DNA of 64,000 nucleotides, from contig CM055612.1 in the NCBI GenBank assembly GCA_029379385.1, positions 11,966,001 through 12,030,000 on the forward strand. The letters are read 5' to 3'. Both the position numbers and the translations under genes were made by a program. The notes under the pieces were generated by a model, which saw nothing but the letters and a program-made list of their open reading frames with translations, did no database searches and was not told the origin of the DNA. The DNA is from Quillaja saponaria. Taxonomy: Eukaryota > Streptophyta > Magnoliopsida > Fabales > Quillajaceae. This document shows positions 36,876-47,597 of this stretch, one piece after another (position 1 is the stretch's first letter; every line of letters begins with the position of its first letter).

Positions 36876-38800
36876 AAATTTTTGGATGGAGTGGTTGTAA
36901 CAGAAGCTGATTACCAAACACTTCAAGCATTCAAGCAAGAATTAGATTACCCAAAAGGATTCTTGAGAAGCTGGAATGACAGTAGCTACGGAGCTAGTTC
37001 GGGTGGTTAGATTGGTATTAAGTGTGCTCAGGGACAAGTTATTGTAATCTAGCTTCTATGGGAGGAATACTTCAAGCTCTTAGGAATCTTAGTCTTCATA
37101 ACAGTCTTCATGACAATCTAATTAGAGGTTCTATCCCCTCAGCATTGGGGTTTCGTCCCAACCTCAGAGGAGTTCAACTATTCAACAATCGGGTAACAGG
37201 TTCAATCCATCCTTCATTAGGTTCTTGTTCTATGCTTCAGACTTTAGACCATAGTAGAATTCACTAACTGACATATTTCCTGGTAGTCTTGCAAACTCCA
37301 TTAAACTTTACGGGCTTAATTTCAGCTTTAATCCCTTATCGGGTTCGATCCCATTTCGCCTAATTCGTTCAGCTTCTCAAATTTTCCTTTTTCCCCAACA
37401 CAATAACATCTCTGGATCCATCACAAACTCTTGGAGTGGTGGCAGTAGCACACAGAAAACTAACTTATTTCGACTTAAGCCCTTGATCCTAGATCAAAAT
37501 TTATTCATTGGAAACATTCCTGCTTCATTCGGCAAGCTGTTCGAGCTTGAAGAGAGTTCTCTTAGTCATAACAAGTTAATTGAGCTATACTAAATGAAAT
37601 TGGGAGGCTTTCTAAGCTTACAACTTTGGATTTTTCTAATAATTTCTTAAATGGAAGCTTACCTACTAGTTTCTCTAATTTATCCTTTCTTTCTTTATTG
37701 AATATGGTAATAACAATATTGATAGCCAAATCCCAGGAGGTTTGAACAGAATACACAACCTTTCTGCTTTGAACTTGAGCAACCAATTCAGTGGTTGCAT
37801 TTCTGTAATTATTGGAAACATTTCCACACTTACAATTACAGGAAACATTTCCATGCTCACACAGCTTGATTTGTCGCAGAAGCATCCCAACCTCCCTCGA
37901 CAATTTGATAAATCTTAATTTTTTAAATGTTTCTTACAATAACATGTTTGGTCACGTTCCCACTTTTCTTGCCAAGAAATTTAATATGCTCTTTTATGGG
38001 AAGTTATGCGGTATAGTACGTCAACCCATGCCCTTTTCAAGGACCATCTCAATGTGTCTTAGCTCTACTCGTGAAGTATCAAGAACCCACCCACAAAAAC
38101 TAAGTACCAAAGTATAATTCTCATAGGCATAGCAGCAAGAGCTCTCCTCATAGTTCTACTAATACTTTGTTGTATATTGCTCGTCTGCCTGTTGAGAAAA
38201 AGGGCTACATCAAAGGGAAAGAATGGTGAACCAACGGTAAGAGCAGCCGCTACCAGATTTGAAAAAAGGTGTTCCTCCTGTTGTCGGTGAAGTTGAAGCC
38301 GGTGGAGAGGATGGAGGGAAACTATTTCAATGCAGGAGAGTTGAACCCGAAACCTATCAGAGAATCATTTGAGTAAAATAATATCAAATTAAAATACAAC
38401 TTATGCTAATTTTGCATATAAATATATTTATATATAAATAATATCAGACGAAGTGGTTCATGAGTTACGAAACAAAGTTTAGAAATATTGAGTTCGGCTT
38501 ATTTTACTAAATTAGCTCAAAATAAAGCTCAAGATTAATTTTTTTAGAAAACTAGTTGAGCTTGATCCGAGTCCTTAATAAGTCATTTAAGAGTTAGTTC
38601 GACCCATTGCCACTCTTAATGATTGTTGCTGCCATTTCTAATGGGATTGCCACTGCCAGAGCAATAGGGTTCAAACAACTGAACTTTTAAAGCAAAAGAA
38701 AGCCAACCCAAAAACATATGAATACAACCTAGGTGTTATCTTGTTGGAACTCCTAATAGGAAACCTGGCAATGCCATGAATGGTGTTGATCAAGGAAGTA
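36876..38800 (+). pseudogene. IMK2-like LRR receptor-kinase pseudogene
   Basis: The N-terminal part reads DGVVVTEADYQTLQAFKQEL and then RSWNDSSYG before a TAG near 37009. Leucine-rich-repeat pieces follow in shifting frames ([46 protein letters not shown]). A membrane-span and stop-transfer region lies at about 38120-38210, ending RKRATSKGKNGEPTV. After an AT-rich gap there is a kinase-end fragment at about 38640-38800 (IATA-GT-G, TYEYNLGVILLELLIG). The order matches plant IMK2-type kinases, which are membrane receptor-like kinases often classed as probably inactive. Most of the kinase domain is missing, and stops and frameshifts are frequent, so this is a dead copy. It starts about 310 bp after the gypsy element. 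Confidence 0.8.
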
Positions 38801-38866
38801 TCGATATTGGCACTTCGTTGCTGTACGATATAGGTACATGAGTTTTTTATTTTTTTAAAAATAACG

Positions 38867-39493
38867 TTGCTAGTACGACAGAGTATGATAAGTTAAATAA
38901 TTGAAAATTTATATTTTATATAAGTGAACAAAATATATAAGGTTTTCTAATAGAATAAAACTCACTAAATACAAAAAAAATATTACAGAGTACATAAATA
39001 AAAGAAATTAATAAGTGTATAATTACATAATTAAAACAATTTCTTACTTTGTGTAGTAATATATATAAGTTTTTTTTTTTTAATTATAACTAATGACACA
39101 AGATATCAAATAAGTTGTACCTGTTAAGAAAAAGGGCTACATTACAGGGAAAGAATGGTGAGCCAACGGTATTAAGTGTGCTCAGGGACAAGTTGCAAGT
39201 ACGACATAGTATGATAAGTTAAATAATTAAAAATTAATATTTTATATATGTGAACAAAATATATAATATTTTTTAATAGAATAAAACTCACTAAATACAA
39301 AAAAAATATATTACAGAGTACATAAATAAAAGAAATTAATAAGTGTATAATTACATAATTAAAAATTATATTCAAAATAATTCTACAAAAATTAGTTTTC
39401 CAGAAATACAATTTCTTACTTTGTTTAGTAATATATATAAGTTTTTTTTTTAATTATAACTAATGACTCAAGATATCAAATAAGTTGTACCTG
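38867..39493. repeat. AT-rich unit duplicated with 326-bp offset
   Basis: The unit at 38867-39123 recurs at about 39193-39493. Both start GTACGACA-AGTATGATAAGTT, share TGAACAAAATATATAA and TACAGAGTACATAAATAAA, and end CAAATAAGTTGTACCTG. The second copy has a short extra segment near 39363-39410. Between the copies lies a 75-bp chimera of IMK2 pseudogene pieces. Confidence 0.85.
39121..39195 (+). pseudogene. Chimera of two distant IMK2 pseudogene segments
   Basis: 39121-39170 matches 38189-38238 (membrane-proximal region) with about four differences in 50. 39169-39195 matches 37014-37040 (near the N-terminus) exactly over 27 bases. The two parts join at a shared GGT. In the pseudogene they lie 1.2 kb apart and in the opposite order. 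Confidence 0.85.
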
Positions 39494-39499
39494 AAATTA

Positions 39500-41440
39500 G
39501 GTGGAAAAAAAATAGTGCATACATAATAATACCAAGGAGTATCAGTACCCGGTGCGGCATGTATTTTGAAGCACCCGTGTTTCATAGGTGTTGATTTGCC
39601 ACGGTGGCTGCCTCTATTGTAAAAGAAGAGTGGACAAATTAAATAGTGTTTTTTTGGTAGTCTGAATTTTTTTTTTCTTTTGTATATTATCCAACAGGTG
39701 CGCACATGCGGCTGCTTGGTTGATAAGAAAAGAGGATTTTGTTAAGAAAGAGAGCAATACAAAGGAGAACATTAAGTCCTCTAATTAAAAATAAATAAAA
39801 ATTTAAAATAGAAGAGATAAATACAAGCTTAAAACCTTTCTTGACATTCATTAGTTAAACTTATAATTTTCAGAAGATTATCTCTCTCCGACTCTCATCC
39901 AAATTACAATAATCTTAATGAAAAATAATATATACAATAAATACTAGTTTGATACATGTGAATAATTTTTGTAAGATTAAAATAAAAAAAAGATTGAGAA
40001 TAGAATGTTATTGAATGAAATGATTATTTCTTTTTATTATTTGACAGTGTCATTCTTTTATGAGATTTAATATGTATTAAGTAAAGAATATTAATTTCAT
40101 AAAATCATATATGAAATAAAATGACCATTCATAATTACTAAACAAGTCCTATAAATTAAAATATTATTATTTGACAAAAGAATTATAAGAGGCAAGAAAA
40201 ACAATTTATCCATATCCCTCTATTACATATATACAAACCCTTTGTGCTGTACAAAGGATTCAGCAAAAAGTATATAGACTCAAAAATTTGATCTTGAATG
40301 GAAAAATTACAAATACCTTATCTGAAATCTCATCCTTTAATACTCAAAAAAGACGAAACAGATTAAAGAAACCAAAGCACAATTAGTCACATAATATGCA
40401 CTAAAAGCAGTGCCTGACTAGATGAGGAGGCGAACCCCGCTACCCACCTCACAAAATCCCAACTCGGCGACTATAGTCCCTTCACATAAAGCACACCCAC
40501 ACCCATATCGTGACGAATCTAGAAAATTATGTCAATGAAAATAATTTGTATGTTTTTAAAAATAATAAATTATTGAAATATGTATTACGTACATTGATGC
40601 TCAATAATTTTTTTATAAATTGGTTTCATGGAATGACATTTGTTAAGTCGTATGGATAAAAAATTGTTTCATGAAAATATTAACAACCTTATCATTCTAA
40701 ACCAGATGAAACAAATTTCAACAATAATTTTTAATAAGAGGAGGAAGAGAGAAAAATGATGCCAAATTAATGACATTGATACTTCAAAAGATAATTTTAA
40801 TTATAAATTATTTTCTAATATTTGTATTATACCCTAATTATTTTTTAATAGTTGTAAAATATACTAACAGATAACATACTAGTCCATTTCTTACCTTAAT
40901 CAATATTACAAAAAGATTGATTATCTCTTTTTTTTTTAATTTTTTAATTCTTTCTTGGAAATGCATATTTCGAATATAATTATGAAATTGTTATCAAATA
41001 TCATGAGTTCAAGAGAAAAAATTTGAATAGATTATAAAATATTGAATATATATTTTTTATATTAAATTGTTAGATTTTTATCAATTTTTGAAAAGTCAAG
41101 TGTCAAATTCTAAAATTAACAGAGAATAATTTAACTAATATTTATTTATTTATCTCTTGAAAAAATTATCAGTGGGATAGAATTGAAAAAGAATTTAAAT
41201 TTATGGGGGGCAAAAGTTTATTTGATATATTTTATGAGGTTTATATACTATTTTCAAAAGCCAGAAGGTAACTGATCCCCTCCGCTACTGCTGACACCAG
41301 CAAGTCACCCTGTCAACACAGCAAACTGGGTCTGTCCGGAAACAAATGACGGGACACGAGGAGGGTGTGGGCAATTACGGTTTATGCCCGATCTGGTCCG
41401 GGTAACACCCGACAGACTTGCATACCCGATCACATTTGCT
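39500..41440. other. Intergenic, AT-rich; no gene seen
   Basis: Only short open frames with AT-biased content. A GC-richer patch at 39525-39620 and another at 40400-40520 look like old repeat fragments, but I could not assign them. Confidence 0.5.
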
Positions 41441-41653
41441 CTAACCCATTCACCGTTCCTCCCTTCCTATCGTCACTTTCACTCACCCAACACACGCGGC
41501 ATGGCCGTGTAACTGTGTTCTGAACCTAAACCGGCGGAGACAGAGGCTGTCCGCAGGTGGACCGTCTTTCTTCACTGCAAGAGTATTCTTACCCGTCTCA
41601 ATCCTTACTGGCACAAAGGTTCTGGTCCTGACTGATTTTCCTCCTCAAACAAG
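41440..41653 (+). other. Probable noncoding first exon of the PPR gene
   Basis: This GC-richer block ends in CAAACAAG followed by GTAAGCTTG, a strong 5' splice site at 41654. A matching acceptor (TTTTTTGAACAG, ending at 44186) lies 39 bases before the PPR start codon. The exon would supply the 5' leader. Its start is not defined. Confidence 0.45.
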
Positions 41654-42514
41654 GTAAGCTTGTAGAAACAGAAAAATATGACGTTCAACATGAAACTTAT
41701 CCCAAACTAAGATAAAGATTCATTTTCTATTATCCTCGAAATTCATTGTGTGTTTGCATGTGTTCTGTGTTTCGGACATACAGGGTATGTAAAATTTGTG
41801 CCTTTTTGGTGAACTCTGACCTCTACTGAATTTATTCATTTTTGTTTCTGCATTTTCCTAAATGGGTTAGTGATACATGTTTAAGAAAGTATAATATACA
41901 TGTTCAAAGCGGCCCTTGCAATTCTGAGTCTATTGATCGTCTTTTCCTTTCCTTGGTACACTCTCTCTATGTGCTTAAGCATAGGCATAATTGTTTTCAT
42001 CTCTGTTGGATTAATCATTGAATTAATATGTTTCAAACGACAATTTTATAACGTCAGTAAGACTAATATCTCAGGTGTTACAATTTTCAATTACAATACA
42101 TTTAAGCTGAAGTTCTTTTGGATTTCTGTTTACTTGATTTACTTCAGATTTGGCTTTGAGTTTGTCTATTGTATTTATAAATTTCCTTGGCTGGTTTCCA
42201 TTTTTATTTGCACATTGCCTTGTTATATTGCAACCCATGCATTATGAAATTACAATTTCCTAGTAAAAAAGACAAGCAGCTGGTGGTCTATAATGTTCAG
42301 TGAAAAATTAGACTGTCATATTTTTCTGAAATAAAGTGAAATCTCTGGAACATTTGATCTTAAACATCATTTGTGTTGCTGAGACTATCAACTGTAGTTG
42401 CTTGGTTTAACTAGAGATTTTACTTTTGAATGCTTTAGGTGATTGTTTTTGAAACTTAATACTCATTCTTTTTATTTGAAACAATGATCCAGTAATTGAC
42501 GTTGTTCCCGAAAG

Positions 42515-42919
42515 TTGGTTAACATGGTTGAAGGTACAGATCCTTTTCCTATGTTGCAAAGTGTCTATAAGAAGTCAGGTTCCTATATATTAACTCAGGG
42601 TGTGGAAAACATCCAACTGAACTCTGAACAAACTGGTGACTTATGGAAGTCACAGAACAATTATAGTAGTGCTCCAAGACCCTGGATTTCGCTGAGTTCT
42701 AGTTCTAGTGTATGGGGACAACCAAATGCCTTTCAGAAGCGTGGGAAGTGGGGTAATGTTGAATCTCCAGTGGAAAATGGAATTACCTGGAAGGCAAATA
42801 ATGCTCTTCCAAAGAATGTATATTGCAAAGAAAATGCAGGGTTGCAAGAGAAATATAGAGCTTTGAATTATAAAAAAATGTTAATTATACATATATGGAA
42901 AATTGCTGTCGTGATCTAA
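42515..42919 (+). other. Open frame of 134 codons, possible alternative leader exon
   Basis: The frame starts MVEGTDPFPMLQSVYKK and has a soluble, exon-like composition (WKSQNNYSSAPRPWISLSSS) up to about residue 115. It then ends in low-complexity residues. An acceptor-like AG lies near 42492. It sits inside the inferred PPR leader intron. I do not recognise the sequence. It could be a separate small gene, an old duplicated exon, or an upstream open frame in alternatively spliced PPR transcripts. Confidence 0.3.
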
Positions 42920-43374
42920 ATATGTTGACACGGGCGAAATATGTTGAGAAATATGTTGCACTTGTTTTTGTATGTTAAGTTCAACGTGCATGTCCTGAAA
43001 TTTCCTCTCTTGTGAATTCTCCTCATGCTGTGACATTTAACATTTAACGATTTCTATTATGTATGGCAATTAGGGTGACTTCTTTATTTTAATTGAAGCT
43101 ATTAACAAGATCTTGTACGACATACGTATGTTTTGTTCAATGTAGGTGGACCTATTTCTACCAGCTTATTTCTGTTGTATAGCATTAGACAGTTTATAGA
43201 TGTGACATTGGAGTCATCAGGGGACGTTTCTGATGATCAAATCAATCCCAAGTTTATTGTATTTAATTATGCAACATTCACATACTAAAATGTTTTGTTT
43301 GTCCATGTAATTATTATCATTTTCATTGGTTGCACGTTGAAAAAAGAAAAGAAAAGAAGGCAAATGGGTCTGGT

Positions 43375-43500
43375 TCAGTGTTCAGGTATCTCATACAAAA
43401 AAAGGGTCTTAAACGGGCATGAATTTGGGTCTAAAATGGGTCCGGGTACATGGAAGGTTCGGGTCGGGTTGTAACCGGCCCATTGCCATCCCTACGGTGG
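43375..43500 (-). mobile_element. Short repeat fragment ending in TAGGGATGGCAATGGG
   Basis: On the - strand the block begins TAGGGATGGCAATGGGC and is rich in CCCG/CGGGT words. Such GGATGGCAATGGG ends recur in plant intergenic repeats. No second end is clear. Confidence 0.35.
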
Positions 43501-44225
43501 TCATCACTGGTGGCTTTAGAAGGTAACCGGATGCCGGGTTAAATAAATACTTTGTACTCCTCTCTCTTTTTTTTTCAATAAAAATAGATAAATAAAACCT
43601 GTCTTTGCTCTAGTTCTCCTTAGTGTTCTTTTCATAAGGTGCACACATCCGGTTGCCTGGCTCAGCTTGTAGTGCAATTTCTATTCCTTTTCATTCATAG
43701 ACCTCGTTTCTTGATTTTTTGACTCTTTCATGCGGCAGGGGAAATTGATCTGCTCTATGATGTGCCTTACTTGACATTTACAAGAATTTTTTATTTGTTT
43801 CTTGTAAATCTGGTGTGCCTGGTTGTTTCCTCTGTGGCTACTCTCGAGGAGATGTTATAATTTGAGTATTACTATTTCAATTTTGCATATTCAATTGATG
43901 TCTTGTATTTGTATTTTATATGGACTATGAGAACATTGACAATTATCATCAGATTTCGTTATCCTATTCTTTCCAATAGATCATATATTTCAGGTTGTGA
44001 TTTTCTTTGTAAAATTCACAAAATGTTATATATTGTGTTTTAACTTTTCAGGGTTGATAGTGGTTGCAATGATTTCCTGTTACTTGCTATGTTATTGTAA
44101 AAAAATATATAAAAAAAAATTGATTAATGCAATCCTCTAACTACTGTTGTGCATGTGCTCAGTAGTTTTGCTTATTTTTTGAACAGTAACCAAGTTCTCA
44201 AGTAAATTGCTTCAAAAGTATCATC

Positions 44226-46082
44226 ATGTTGCTTTGCAATTTCAAGCCAAGAGCCACCAGAATCAGTCTTTATCACTCCCTAAATAAGCCAAGACCTACC
44301 AAATTTGCTGTGAACAACAGTCCCCATTCAAGTTTGGTACAACCGAATTGGATGATCTTGAAGCTAATCAGAGAAAGGAGAATAGGTGAAGCACGCAAGT
44401 TCTTCGATGAAATGGTTGAACGAGACATTGTTTTATGGACGACTATGGTTACTGGGTATACTAAATGCGGGATGATGGATGAAGCTAGGGTGTTGTTTGA
44501 TAGAGTGGATTCCAAGAAGAATGTGGTTACGTGGACTGCTATGGTTAGTGGATATATAAGGTTGAATCAAATTAAGGAAGCTGAGAGATTATTTTATGAG
44601 ATGCCTCTAAAAAATGTGGTTTCCTGGAACACAATGATTGATGGTTACACACGAAATGGCAAATTAGAGCTGGCTTTGGATCTGTTTGAGAGAATGCCAG
44701 ACAGAAATGTAGTTTCTTGGAATACAATTATAACAGCATTGGCACAATATGGAAGGATTGAGGAGGCAGAAAATCTTTTTAATCGGATGCCAGAAAGGGA
44801 TGTGATTTCTTGGACTGCTATGATAGCAGCTTTTTCAAGAAATGGGAGGATCAATGATGCTCGGGTAATTTTTGATAGGATGCCGGAACGTAATGTGGTT
44901 TCATGGAATGCAATGATCACAGGTTATGCACAAAATAAGAGGTTGGATGAGGCATTTGATTTATTTGAGAGAATGCCCGAAAGGGACATACCTTCTTGGA
45001 ATATGATGATATCAGGATTCATTCAAAATGGGGATTTAAAAAGGGCAGAAAGGTTGTTTGGTGAAATGCGACAAAAAAATGTCATTACTTGGACTGCAAT
45101 GATGACAGGATATGCGCAACATGGGCAAAGTGAAGAAGCATTGAAGATTTTCACCAAAATGCTGTTGACTGACAGGGTAAAACCCAATACAGGAACCTTT
45201 GTGACTGTCTTAGGCGCTTGTAGTGATTTAGCTGGTCTTAGCGAAGGACAACAAATTCATCAGATAATAAGTAAAACAGTCTATCAGGGCAATACAGTTT
45301 TGCTATCAGCACTCATAAATATGTATTCGAAGTGTGGGGAGTTGCATAGTGCTAGAAAGATGTTTGATGATGGGTTAACAATCCAAAGAGATTTGATCTC
45401 TTGGAATGGTATGCTGGCCGCTTATGCACACCATGGATGGGGCAGAGAGGCAATCAACTTGTTTAGTGAAATGCAAGAATTAGGGTTTCAAGCTAATGAT
45501 GTCACCTATGTGGAATTGTTATCTGCATGCAGTCATGCTGGTTTGGTGGAGGAGGGACTAAAATACTTTGATGAGCTTGTGAGAAACCAGTCCATACAAG
45601 TCAGAGAAGATCATTATACATGCTTAATTGATCTTTGTGGTCGAGCAGGAAGGCTAATGGAAGCATTTGATTTAATCGAGCAGCTTGGAGGAGATGCTTC
45701 ACCATCTGTTTTGGGAGCTCTTGTTGCTGGCTGCAGTTTGCATGGCAATGCAAATATTGGGAAGCTTGCAGCAAAGAAGCTCTTAGAAGTTGCTGCAGCG
45801 GATGCAGGAACTTTTTTAACATTGTCTAACATGTATGCTTCACTAGGGAAGTGGAAAGAAGCTGCAACAATAAGGTTGAAACTGAAGGAAAAGGGGTTAA
45901 AAAAGCAGCCTGGTTGTAGTTGGATAGAAGTTGGGAATTTGGTGCATGTATTTGTAGTTGGTGATAAGTCTCATTCTCGATCCGATCAGCTATATTTTAT
46001 ACTTTGTGATCTTCATGCAAAAATGAAGATGGATGGGCTTATGCCAAATAATGATTTGTTGGTGGATGAGCTATTTCAGTAG
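44226..46082 (+). CDS. PPR protein, PLS class with E domain (At2g35030-like)
   Basis: A single uninterrupted coding exon of 618 aa. It has about a dozen pentatricopeptide repeats from about residue 40 to 500, with typical P/L/S wording (DVISWTAMIAAFSRNGRI, NVVSWNAMITGYAQ, LINMYSKCGELHSARKMF). An E/E+-like C-terminus follows (PGCSWIEVGNLVHVFVVGDK, HSRSDQLYFILCDLHAKM). It lacks the DYW deaminase-like domain. The N-terminus (MLLCNFKPRATRISLYHSL) is basic and hydroxylated, as in mitochondrial targeting peptides. PLS-E proteins bind organellar RNA and usually specify C-to-U editing sites, recruiting a DYW partner. The target here is unknown. The start is set at the first ATG, 39 bases after a good splice acceptor. 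Length and order resemble Arabidopsis At2g35030. Confidence 0.92.
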   Translation: MLLCNFKPRATRISLYHSLNKPRPTKFAVNNSPHSSLVQPNWMILKLIRERRIGEARKFFDEMVERDIVLWTTMVTGYTKCGMMDEARVLFDRVDSKKNVVTWTAMVSGYIRLNQIKEAERLFYEMPLKNVVSWNTMIDGYTRNGKLELALDLFERMPDRNVVSWNTIITALAQYGRIEEAENLFNRMPERDVISWTAMIAAFSRNGRINDARVIFDRMPERNVVSWNAMITGYAQNKRLDEAFDLFERMPERDIPSWNMMISGFIQNGDLKRAERLFGEMRQKNVITWTAMMTGYAQHGQSEEALKIFTKMLLTDRVKPNTGTFVTVLGACSDLAGLSEGQQIHQIISKTVYQGNTVLLSALINMYSKCGELHSARKMFDDGLTIQRDLISWNGMLAAYAHHGWGREAINLFSEMQELGFQANDVTYVELLSACSHAGLVEEGLKYFDELVRNQSIQVREDHYTCLIDLCGRAGRLMEAFDLIEQLGGDASPSVLGALVAGCSLHGNANIGKLAAKKLLEVAAADAGTFLTLSNMYASLGKWKEAATIRLKLKEKGLKKQPGCSWIEVGNLVHVFVVGDKSHSRSDQLYFILCDLHAKMKMDGLMPNNDLLVDELFQ

Positions 46083-47377
46083 CAAACACTGCCAGAAACA
46101 TGGAGGATGTAATATGCAGGTGTCAGATGACACTTGGAAGAAAGCTACATGCAATACTTACAGTAAGATAATTTTATGCAATAGATGGTTTTATTTTTCA
46201 TTATTTATTTATTTTATTATTAAAAAAAAAATTAAAAAATAAGAAATTTTTATTGAATTCCACTTTTAATTCTTATTTTAAATTTCATTTTAAAATCCAA
46301 ATGCTGTAATAGAAACTTCATAGTGCTAGAAAAAAAATATTATGCTGTGAAACACGTTTTGAATTCTGCAATTTAAATTAATTATGTGCAGTTTAGTAGC
46401 TCAAGATCCACTATATTTCTTCTATTTTGTTCAAGAAAATCTAGAAAGTTTTGTCAGAAATGGTTTCTCAATTTTCATTGACTGTACATTGTTATATTAG
46501 TTTTACTTTGTTGGTTAGATGCACCTGATTTTTATTTCTGAGAAAAGTTATTAGTTGTATAAGAGTCTCCTTCCTTCATTACAGTGAAAAGGAGTCATGG
46601 CTATAGCTACTATGGACTTTGGCTGATTTCAGGGTGACCCGTGCTCAAATCTCAAGGTCGGTTAACTTACTATATTTGTGCATGCCAGTATTCCTTCTAA
46701 GTTTCCCAATGTTTTACGATAAGAATGGCTTTGGTCATGTCACTCTAACATGACCACTTGAACCTGAATGGAATGTTCTGAGAAACCCAAAACTGACATG
46801 ACATGAAGGCTAACCTAATCATGACATGACCCATTTTAGAAATAAATTAAAAAGTCACTGCTTTAAATCAATCTGAATATATTCAGACATAAACATGAAA
46901 TATGCCTTTCAACTGTCATATAGGTGTGGTTTGGTAAGGCATTCTGTTTGTGATATTGTTTTGAAACTCTTAAAAAATAGAGATAGTGTATTATGGTCAG
47001 TATCAATTAGCTTTCAATAAGAGATGCAATGGCTAAATCAAGCCTCACATGCACTCACGTGATCCAAAAACTGCGGCCGGGGGAGGGGGGGGGGGGAAGG
47101 TTTGGAGCATAGGTATCCATTGTCTGACATGTATGATCAATTTCAACGGCAGATATTGGAAGGGACCGCATTGACTTCTTTAGAAACTACAGGAACCACC
47201 TGGACCAAATTGAAACTAGAGGGACCAAATGAATTACGCGTGAAACTAGAAGGATCAAAAGTATAATTTAGCTTAAAGTATATACCAAAAACTTAAGTTT
47301 ATCTCTAATACCACTCTGCCTATAACTGTAGTTTGTAGAATATAAGTTATCAAATACACCATCTAAGATATACATCA
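46083..47377. other. Intergenic; PPR 3' flank and repeat traces
   Basis: The PPR 3' UTR probably ends within the first few hundred bases. No gene was seen. The patches at 46735-46870 (repeated ATGAC words) and 47150-47280 (repeated GGGACCAAA / AAACTAGA words) look like fragments of noncoding repeats. A G-rich run lies at about 47078-47095. Confidence 0.5.
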
Positions 47378-47597
47378 CAATGAATCAACAAAAAAAAAAA
47401 AAAAAAAAGGGCTCACCCGGTGCACAAAGTGCTCCCCGGCTATTGCGGGGGTAGGGGGAGGGTGGGCGCACATGTACGCAGCCTTTCCCTTACATTTCTG
47501 TAAAGAGGCTGTTTCCACGCCTCGAACCCGTGACCTACAGGTCACCAAAGGAACAACTTTACCGTTGCGCCAAGGCTCGCCCTCAATGAATCAACAA
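47378..47597 (-). mobile_element. tRNA-derived SINE (Au-like) with 14-bp target duplication
   Basis: Read on the - strand, the body has an A box (TTGGCGCAACGGTAAAG) and a B box (GGGTTCGAGGC), then a GC-rich body and a 3' homopolymer that appears as the A run at 47391-47408. It is flanked by CAATGAATCAACAA at 47378-47391 and 47584-47597, an exact direct repeat. The sequence style is that of the widespread plant Au-type SINEs. Confidence 0.9.

Noticed and set aside
44273..45832. Several - strand open frames of 70-90 codons across the PPR gene
   Set aside because: They are antisense shadows of the repeated PPR codons.
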